In this document: positions 53,530 to 61,114 of the stretch, piece after piece
Layout of the letters: each line of letters opens with the position of its first letter
How positions within the stretch are numbered: position 1 is the stretch's first letter
Source: Kalaharituber pfeilii
Lineage: Eukaryota; Ascomycota; Pezizomycetes; Pezizales; Pezizaceae
Assembly: GCA_015179045.1 (NCBI GenBank)
Contig: WHUZ01000042.1
Coordinates: forward strand, 186,001 to 250,000
Direction of reading: 5' to 3'
DNA length: 64,000 nt
Notes under the pieces: generated by a model
What the model was told of the DNA's origin: nothing
The model's input: the letters and a program-made list of their open reading frames with translations, nothing else
Database searches by the model: none
Position numbers and translations under genes: made by a program

Positions 53530-54970
53530 GGCCTGAGTGTGGACTGGGAGTTGAAGTTCAACAAGCATCATACAATGCGATTAAGTCTAGGAAAGGCAGC
53601 GTGGGCCACAGCTGCACGTCTCACAAGGCTGGAGCCGGCAAAGCGGAGAAAGATATATACCAGTATCGCACGGAACATTGCCACATGGGGGGCATGGGCG
53701 GGCGTGGCACGACTATGCGCATGGAGCCCCGCGAGAGAAGAAGATGAGAGAGCTGGAGAAGTGGCAGTACACGGTGGCGCGAGGGATCACAAATGCCCCT
53801 TGGGGAACCAGGCGCGACGTGGTAGAAGGGCTGGCCAACCTGGAGTCTGCAGAGACGTTCGTTAAATGGGAGGCAACGCGAGTGGAGGCGAGGGCATTGA
53901 GGTTTCCGGAGGAGCGACTCAGAGAGGCAGAGGACGAGGCGGTGTGCCTACGAGGCTCACTGGCGCACGGCAGGGAGCTACCGTTGGCAATTTTACCGAC
54001 TCTACAGCGGGACGCAGAACAGGCAGAATGGATGAGACATATAGATGATGTGACGGATGAAGGTTGGACTCCCGTCTACACGGACGGGAGTATAAGGAGT
54101 GACAGAGCAGGAGCGGGGATGCACCAGGGGGGCAATCAGACTTCGGTTTATGTGGGCGAGTATGCCACGGTGAATGACGCGGAACTAATCGCGATTAGCG
54201 AGGCGATGGACAGAGTGGAAGGGGAGCTGTTAATCATGACTGACTCGAAGTACGCGATTAAGAGGATGGCAGATATATCACGGGGAAACCCAACACACGA
54301 TGGGGCAACAAACCGGCTTCGGGAGGCATGGGAGAGGAGGGTAGACCGAGGCGACTGGAACACGTCCGTGATGTGGGTCAAAGGTCACAAGGGCATCGCC
54401 GGAAACGAGGCAGCGGACGAGGCGGCTAGAGTGGGCACGGCGCTAGAGAATGAACCAGAGTTGATAACGGGAGCGGGACTGAGACAAGGAGGCAGGAGAG
54501 AGAGAGCCAGGGAGAGGAGCCGGCTGGGACTGTCATACAGACCGTTGGAGAGGATTGGACATATGACCGGAAGATTGGCGGGATTGTTAGGGGGGAAGGG
54601 ACTACGTGCGTGGAGGTGGCATTAAGGGGAAGGGGACGGTCCCGAATGCAGATTGTGCGGGGAGAAGGAGGAGACAACGAGACATGTACTAGACGAGTGT
54701 AGGGTGTGGAGACGGAGGTGGCCCGGGGGGGAAGAGCACGTCAGGAGGCCCCCCGGGGCAGGGGGGGGGGGGGGGGAGGGGGAGGAAGACCCATTGAAGA
54801 AGTTGATAGAGATGCTGGGTGAGTAAGGAGACATCGGTTACTTATATTTCCACTTACGTATTGTTCTTACTTTGATATCGTGGTCATGTTTATCACTGAT
54901 TTTGTACCTAAGACATCGCCATAGCCCATAGGGCGGCAAGCGATTAATGATAAAAAAAAAAAAAAAAAAA
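53530..54970 (+). mobile_element. LINE A inserted in LINE C RT (1441 bp)
   Basis: TSD AGCCTCCCTTG at 53519-53529 and 54971-54981. It starts at LSVDWELKFNKHHTMRLSLG, so it is 5' truncated within RT. It continues through RNase H and the zinc finger and ends in tail A with ATCGC/GCGAT outer stem and polyA. Confidence 0.94.
53678..54625 (+). pseudogene. LINE A ORF2 fragment: RT connection and RNase H
   Basis: A 315-codon open stretch: KKMRELEKWQYTVARGITNA, a connection domain, then RNase H with VYTDGSIRSDRAGAG, VNDAELIAISEAMD, LLIMTDSKYAIKRM and VMWVKGHKGIAGNEAADEAA (all four acidic residues present). The upstream part (53530-53680) is in another frame. After 54625 a frameshift precedes the zinc finger (CGEKEETTRHVLDECRVW region) and a G15-like run at 54763-54778. 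Confidence 0.85.
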
Positions 54971-55504
54971 AGCCTCCCTTGACATCCTCCATAATCCACA
55001 CTGCCCCACCGCCACGTGCCAGGGCTCTCTGGCTCTTCACAACTGCCCGGAATAAGGCATCAATTGCAGACCTGCCTCTCACTCCTCCAAACTGCCCATG
55101 GTGGAATAGTCCAGCTTCTTGCAAGTCATCAGCAACCACCTTCTCCATCAGTTTTCCCACACAATTGATGAGTTGAATAGACCTCCAGCTCTTTGCTTGT
55201 GTAAGATCCCTGCCAGACTTCGGGATCATGATCACCTTGCTGAATTGCCAATCCTTCGGCATCCTGGCTGCAGCCCGCTCAGCAGCCAGCTCCTTCATTA
55301 ACTGCCCTCCTAGCACTGTTTTATTGACCAGCTTAATGAATCTATAGCTGATGCCATCAGGCCCTGGAGCTGAACGGCTCGAGGTGCCTGCAAGTGCCTT
55401 GTATAGCCTCTCAGTCAGCTTTTTTACATTGGAGGTCAATTCGTCTGTCAGGCTCTGCGGGCCCGAGTTCACTGGTAGGTCCAATGTTGTCCGTGAAATC
55501 GATG

Positions 55505-55675
55505 CCGCCTGTGAATCCGACGCCGCCGGCGAATTCGACACTACTGGTGAATTCGACACTGCCGGCGAATTCGACACTACTGGTGAATTCGACACTGCCG
55601 GCGAATTCGACACCGCTGGCGAATTCGATACTGCCGGCGAATTCGATACCGCCGGCGAATTTGACACTGCCGGCG
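55505..55675. repeat. 18-bp tandem repeat inside LINE C ORF2
   Basis: About nine to ten units of GAATTCGACACTGCCGGC with drift (GATACC, ACTGGT variants). In the ORF2 frame each unit codes for the hexapeptide SNSPAV, upstream of the RT domain, probably the linker after the endonuclease. The element's 5' truncation falls in the array. Confidence 0.92.
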
Positions 55676-55689
55676 AGCCGCTTCTGCAT

Positions 55690-56361
55690 ATGAGGGTTGC
55701 TCTATTTGCGTATCCACATTACGCATAGGTGGAGCAGACATGTTTTTTTTTTTTTTTTTATTTCATTACTCGCGTGCCGCCTGATAGGCTACGGCGAGGT
55801 GTTAGGTACATAAAGAACAAATAGTAACTGATAAATCATAAAGAGACGTAGAGTGTGTGAAACAAAGAAACTAGCTCGCTGCCCAGTCCAACACTTCAAC
55901 CAGTTTCATCCCCTCCTTCTCCCCCTCTTTCTTTTTCCCCTTCTCCCCCCCCTTTGGCATCTTGGCAGACATGTTTGGTTTGGTGGAGTCTGGATCAACT
56001 CCATAGCGCTTTTTGCTGAACTTACGAAGAGTTGGATATTCTTAAGGTGCAGATGCGCCAGCTCATATCTCTCCTCAAGATCTACTCTTTCTGCCACTGC
56101 TATCTCATACAAAAGATTGTGTGCCATATCTAAGACAAAAGCTGGCAATGTCTTTTGAAGTTGGGCTGCTCATTCCTTGGCTGAGGAGTTGAAGTTCAGT
56201 GGTAGGCGAGCATGTGGTATTGATTGGTTTGATGGTGGCGGTGGTGGTGTTGTCGGTGCTGGTGGCTGTGGAGTAACCGGTACGAACCGATTTCCTCGGT
56301 GGCCACCCCTTAAGCCTCTATGGAAGCTCATGTTGCGTGTTTTACGAGATATATTGCTCAA
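55690..56361 (-). pseudogene. ORF1-like (gag-like) N-terminal fragment split by a LINE A tail
   Basis: Minus strand from 56331: MSFHRGLRGGHRGNRFVPVT, a Pro-rich stretch, one in-frame TGA at about 56170, then LPAFVLDMAHNLLYEIAVAE, LEERYELAHLHLKNIQLFVS. After the insertion it continues MRNVDTQIEQPSYAEAA, which resembles ETQTEPEIPPRLSYAA of the ORF1 at 44625-45731. It is probably the host ORF into which LINE C (50894-55675) inserted. Confidence 0.6.
55746..55964 (-). mobile_element. LINE A 3' end insertion (219 bp)
   Basis: PolyT, tail A (GCCT-ATC-AGGC), 3' UTR and the last ORF2 codons (VLDWAAS region). TSD GCAGACATGTTT at 55734-55745 and 55965-55976. Confidence 0.93.
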
Positions 56362-57725
56362 TTGATTAATTACAGAACAAACTTACTATTTCTATTCACT
56401 CCATTAACAAAAGAAATCAAAGTAATCAAAGATCCCAAAGTACTTCAAGATAATAACCGTTTTGTTTTTTTTACCCTCTAGAGTAAATCACATGACCCAC
56501 TTGCAGCTATTTGCTGTGGCAGGCAAGAAATAACCCATAAGTGAACGAAAAGGAACCATTCTTCCCACGAGATAACCTGTTAACCCTCCCAACCTTGGCC
56601 TATAGTCCCAACATCTGTTCCTCCAACTTCCCCACACCAGTAGCCGTGGGCGCACCACAGAGATGGATTGATATTTACTTGCTGATGCTTGCGGGAATTG
56701 AAAATTTCTATAGAATCACGACACATCCTGACATCGACAATGTATATCCCACCCTGCGATAATGTGTTTGCGATGTGGCTACGTGAGGCAAGCCGCCGGC
56801 ACAGAGCATCAGGCCCTGCGTTAGGCGACACAGCCACTGCTATCGGGTTTCGCTCCCAGAAAAGTAGAACCGCAATCTCAATTGCCACCGGTTTTACCGG
56901 AGCGCAATATTACAATTGTCGAACTTTTTGGTTTAGCTTTTACCGCCGCTTGCGAGAGCTCGTATGATTCTTGTAAGTTGGTGGAGAAGCCAGCCGCAGG
57001 CTCCTGGCCTACAAGTCGGCTATCTTGGCGCGGCAAAGGCCCCGCGGGGCTGTGTAGGTTGATATATACCTAGGGAGCTGAACGCTTGCGTGTGTCTGCT
57101 TAAGTGTAAGGTGCGGAAATGATCCTGTTGGCCACTAGACATTCAGTATGCTTAGTTCACGACACTTCTAGCATGAGGAAGCTGGCTATACACATCAACA
57201 GAGGGCCTTGCCGACTAGAATACGCCCTGCCATAGCGAGTAGCGGTAAGCAGGGTTACTTGATAATTAAAAAACACCATGCAAGGCGGGAATTTTTTTGA
57301 TAGATCTATCGTAAATTTCGAACTGCAATATATTAAGGTGATATATCTAGCATGCGGCATCTTGTGTAACATGAAGGGTAGCGATATATTTCAGCCGCAA
57401 AAAGCAAAATACAAGGGATAACCGCACCTTGTTTGAAACAATCGAGGCACAATAACGCTTAGTAACAGTTCGCCACCTATTCCGGGCGGTATCATGCACG
57501 CCGATGCCAAGTTCCCGCACTCACAGCATATATTAACGGCGGCATGGCTTAGACCAGGAACTAGCATTTTCTGGAACTGGTTACCCCTGTCAAAAAGTTA
57601 GTAACCAACCAGACTATCATACTCGTACATATGGAATCCACACGTCAATATATGGATGGCAGAACTTCATAGTTTCCCTGAACCGTGTTTGGAGCTGTTG
57701 GTGTGCCGCAGTGGTACATGTTGAG
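56362..57725. other. No recognised gene; two decayed LINE B tails
   Basis: 56490-56523 is a decayed reverse tail B (ATCACATGACCCACTTGCAG, CTGTGGCAGG). 57222-57274 is a plus-strand tail B (CCCTGCCATAGCGAGTAGCG, GTAAGCAGGGTTACTTGAT, A6) with a Watson-Crick outer stem CCCTGC/GCAGGG. ORFs are short. Confidence 0.55.
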
Positions 57726-58049
57726 CTATACACTATTTGTATTAGCATCATAATTTACCGGTTCCGCCCCCGTCTGGATATTAGCAGGCATCTCGACCCC
57801 TTCCCTCTGTGCCTCCAAGTCGCGTGGCGTGCCTTTTGCCACCAGTCTAGCTTTCCTCCACTCCTTGATCTTGAACCGAAGGTTCTTGATAAACTTATAG
57901 AGAATGTACAGCGAAGGTGGGCCAAAAAGTATCCCTAGGACTAAGGCCGCGGTCTGTTCTTTACTCAGTTGAATGTTCAGAGCATTACCACCTCCACCGC
58001 CGCTTCTAGACCCGCCCTTTCCGCCGCCGCTACTGCCTTTGGGTGCCAT
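57726..58049 (-). CDS. Small single-pass membrane protein, 107 aa, unknown function
   Basis: Intact frame. Residues 1-22 are Gly/Ser/Lys-rich (low complexity). A hydrophobic helix follows at about 33-53 (AALVLGILFGPPSLYILYKF), then a basic amphipathic stretch (KNLRFKIKEWRKARLVAK) and an acidic, probably disordered C-terminus. The Gly-rich start plus conserved-looking GPPSLYILYKF core suggests a real fungal small membrane protein and not a chance ORF. I cannot name a family. No introns are needed. Upstream sequence has no transposon remains for about 500 bp. Confidence 0.65.
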   Translation of the reverse strand: MAPKGSSGGGKGGSRSGGGGGNALNIQLSKEQTAALVLGILFGPPSLYILYKFIKNLRFKIKEWRKARLVAKGTPRDLEAQREGVEMPANIQTGAEPVNYDANTNSV

Positions 58050-58600
58050 GATGAAATGTTGTCTGTGTATGCACGTATTGAGATGCTCAATGACACGGAT
58101 GGTCGTGGGTTTGGAGACTGTTGATGTGATGTAGTTGTGAGTTTGGAACTTTAATGAGTACTGTGCTTTTGACCTGTTGTGTGGGGATCAGAGGTGTCCA
58201 ACAGGAGTGGGCTTCGCCTTAAATATACCAAGCACCATGACCATACTGTTGCTATCGGCTTTGATGTGTTTCGGACTCGGAATACAAAGAACGTCTGGAA
58301 GTTTGACCTTCGGCAGGTTGCGGCCAAGTTCATCGTTTGATCATAGTCTGGACACGAGAACCTGATTACTCTTGGCACCAGGCCTCTTACGGGATAACGC
58401 TAGTGGCATTTGACTTGACTCTGATTCCTGTTACCCTTTGTTTGGCCTGGTTGCCCTTTGTTCTGTCCCGCACCTTTGTCATGTTGCAGTATGTTGGACT
58501 TAGAAACCCTACAGTATCGTCATCTTGTAACCACACGCTAATGTAAGTACCCACCACCCCAGAGTCCAGCGCATTACTGTAGCCCTATCCAGCCTGGGAG
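58050..58600. other. Upstream region of the 107-aa gene; nothing recognised
   Basis: No repeat ends, tails or motif-bearing ORFs found. Confidence 0.4.
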
Positions 58601-58602
58601 TT

Positions 58603-59223
58603 CCAGAGATGTACATCACCACACATACCTACCTGCCCTAGTAGATTGGGATGACGTTCACATACTGCCATTGTGGCACATAAAATTGCTCTGAGGAAGA
58701 ACTTAGGGAATGCCTGCAATTTGCTGCAAGCTGAAAACAGGAATTTAGGACAGATCACTGGGATTCGATGGTTGCGCAAGAAGGAAAACCTGATAGATAA
58801 AGGGGCAATCATCAGCTCAGTCGTGATATACCTCCAGGAACAAAGAATACCTGGAGCCCAGGCAGCCTCAATACCAGCGAGAGTGAGACTTGGAGGGAAA
58901 TGGCTGAAGTCCTACCAGGACGAGTGGGATAGAGTATCTCGACTGGCACAGTGAATTTTGCATACTGGTGTTCTCTGATTGAGCCGCATGACTAGCGAGG
59001 ATCGTGGGCCATAATGTTCTGTAGTCAATATATATGCCTCTCCCTACATTATTATCTGAGGTTGTGGGTTCTATGTCGGTTTTGTTTTCTCCTTCCATTA
59101 CTATTGGAGATCGTGGATTATAGTCGCCGTTTTTTCTTGTTTGATTTATGTTATTATCCCTTTTGTAAGTAACCTCGCCATAGCCCATAGGGCGGCATGC
59201 GAGTAATGATATTAAAAAAAAAA
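58603..59223 (+). mobile_element. Half-LINE: ORF1 C-terminus joined to tail A
   Basis: A 93-codon frame (58673-58954) has AHKIALRKNLGNACNLLQAE, TGIRWLRKKENLIDKGAIIS and RVRLGGKWLKSYQDEWDRVS, the ORF1 C-terminal domain, then a stop, about 210 bp of 3' UTR, tail A and polyA. No ORF2. A possible, imperfect TSD is TATCCAGCCTGG (near 58587) versus TATCCAGGCCGG (59224). The 5' boundary is approximate. Confidence 0.82.
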
Positions 59224-59239
59224 ATATCCAGGCCGGACT

Positions 59240-60660
59240 TCACGATAGGAGAAAGCAAGCTTACTATCTTTAAGTACAAACCGAAGCAAAGTAGAGATGA
59301 CTAAGAGCTGCAGCTATCACACTCCCTTGCATTGGGCTCTAGCCAATATTTGCTTCAATTACAATGTATGTTCACTTGGTTTCTTCGCAACAGTTCAAAT
59401 CACTCAGCTCTGAGGAGATTGAAACAGAGTGCGCACTTTGTTGGTTCAAGTCAACAACATATAGTACTGATCCATACCTCCACCCCTTAAAGTAGCTCTA
59501 GCTCTAGGCCCCATTCTTCTCGATCGTCTGCTTCAGCCACTGTAAGTCGTGTGAATACCAAAGATCAGCATGTGGTTTCTACTTGCTTCTATCCACAACT
59601 ACGTAAGTATCCAAACAGATTCACTATAGGCAGCCACAAACGAGCCAGTATTCAAGTTGCTTGGGTCCAATATCCATCATCTCTCTGTGCACGAGTTCCT
59701 GGTAACAAATTTCAGATAAGACTGTCGGCACAACTCGTCGCGCCGTTCAGCTCGCTTACTTCATTGCGCCATTCTGCTGACTGTCACGCGGTAAGTGCAT
59801 GCCTTTGCAATGTGGCTAGGCGCTCAAAGCAGGTCGGACACCTACATATTTGCGGGCAAAACTTGTGTCAAGTACCATTATAGGGATTTGTTTAGTAGGG
59901 GTGGTGAATTGGCTCACCGTTCGGTGGCCTTGTGTTTCAGGGGTCGATGAATGAAGGTTTGGAATAATTCTCTTGCATATCGGCAGAGATTGCCTTACTA
60001 GTAAGCACAATTTTGCAGCCGGCCCAATACATTGGCAGATGTTGGTAGCTGATGGCACTAGGGAAGGTGTACAAACGAAAGCATCGATACAAGCATGCTC
60101 ACGATCGGCAATATCAATAAACCGAATCCTGCAGTTTTAGAAGCTCTTCAACGTCGACTATGGTGAATTCGCTTCCAGGTTGAACTCCAAGTACTACATC
60201 TGTTGCGTGATGGATAATGATGATGGTTCAAGTAACGACAGAGCCGGTGAAGAGCGGCACGAAATATTGGTCGAACCATCTCAAAGGCTGTGGATGAGGG
60301 CCTGGGGTGTGGTTACGGTATCTGCGAACTGCAGCGAAATGTAGGTGTAACCTAGGACACCGCTGGAGCTTGAGATTTGTATAGGGCCGTTCTTAGGCCT
60401 CTATATAGGCCTTCCCTCCCGTGCGTCATTCATTGCATTATTCTATATGACATTAAGTGCTAATAACAAGTGCATCATAACCTCTCATCATCATGTTGTC
60501 ATCCATGGCGTCATTACCATGCGTCATCAGTGGATACCATGTGGATATCATGCATTACCTGTGGATACCATATCTGGGCACCGTGACAGGTGTGCTGCAG
60601 TCATTCAGTCGCCTCTCTGAGTCTCGTCACAGCCGTCAGTCCCAAGGACCTGCGACAAGA
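59240..60660. other. No recognised gene; LTR-like repeat near 60310-60420
   Basis: The stretch GTTACGGTATCTGCG...GGTGTAACCTAGGACACCGC resembles 50105-50480 with the LINE removed. Otherwise short ORFs. Confidence 0.45.
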
Positions 60661-60682
60661 CCCAGAAGCACTGTAAAAGGAT

Positions 60683-60925
60683 ACCTGGAGAACACATTCG
60701 AGGGTGGGAGAGTGAGACTTGGATGACGTTGGCTGAGGACGGACCAGTATGAACGGGACAGAGGACGGAAGTAGGAAAGACATACAGGTCCGAAACCCGC
60801 ATCACGCATGAACACCGCGGGCAGTACATGTACTTAGTTATTCTTCTTTCTTTTTTCTGAAATAAAACCTCGCCATAGCCCATTGGGCGGCATGCGAGTA
60901 CTGATATTAAAAAAAAAAAAAAAAA
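60683..60925 (+). mobile_element. Half-LINE: ORF1 C-terminus joined to tail A (243 bp)
   Basis: Starts in GGRVRLG-type ORF1 coding (with a TGA where Gly is expected) and TDQYERDRGRK. Then CATGAACACCGCGGGCAGTA, AATAAAAC, tail A (GCCC-ATT-GGGC) and polyA. TSD ACTGTAAAAGGAT at 60670-60682 and 60926-60938. Confidence 0.93.
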
Positions 60926-60950
60926 ACTGTAAAAGGATCATAGTCATATA

Positions 60951-61112
60951 CAGTCAAACCTCTCATATTGGATCCTGTTAAATTTGATAACCTGTCTTAT
61001 TGGATCAACTTTGCTGGCCGGAGCCAATTGGGTCGATGGGGATATTGGATATTTTGTCTTATTAGATAAATCCCACCTGTCCCGGCCTTATCCAATATGA
61101 CAGCTTCGACTG
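60951..61112. mobile_element. MITE (162 bp) related to the pogo derivative at 29855
   Basis: TIRs CAGTCAAACCTCTCATATTG and, from the right, CAGTCGAAGCTGTCATATTG. TA at 60949-60950 and 61113-61114. Internal GGCCGGAGCC and CTGTCTTATTGGAT blocks also occur in 29855-30527. Confidence 0.9.
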
Positions 61113-61114
61113 TA

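Larger units (their letters stand above)
50894..55675 (-). mobile_element. LINE C, 5'-truncated ORF2, with two younger LINE A insertions
   Basis: TSD AGCCGCTTCTGCAT at 50880-50893 and 55676-55689 delimits the element. Without the inserts it is about 2.65 kb. In order on the minus strand: an 18-bp repeat linker, RT N-terminus (APGPDGISYRFIKLVNKTVL, 55400-55000), insertion, rest of RT with VGVPQGSPLSPVVFLIYMAP and SFVDDMNCVIL (53560-53050), connection domain (53050-52650), insertion, RNase H with IFTDGSRSEEGG and KLAWVKAHVGIEGNEKADEL (51976-51443), then a frameshift and zinc finger CTCGEAWSAEHVVFRC (51280-51048). It ends in tail C (AGGCT-GGT-AGCCT) and polyA. Confidence 0.93.

Noticed and set aside
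55505..55675. Plus-strand protein with repeated EFDTTG/EFDTAG units
   Set aside because: The minus-strand frame continues into a bona fide RT domain, so the repeat belongs to LINE ORF2.
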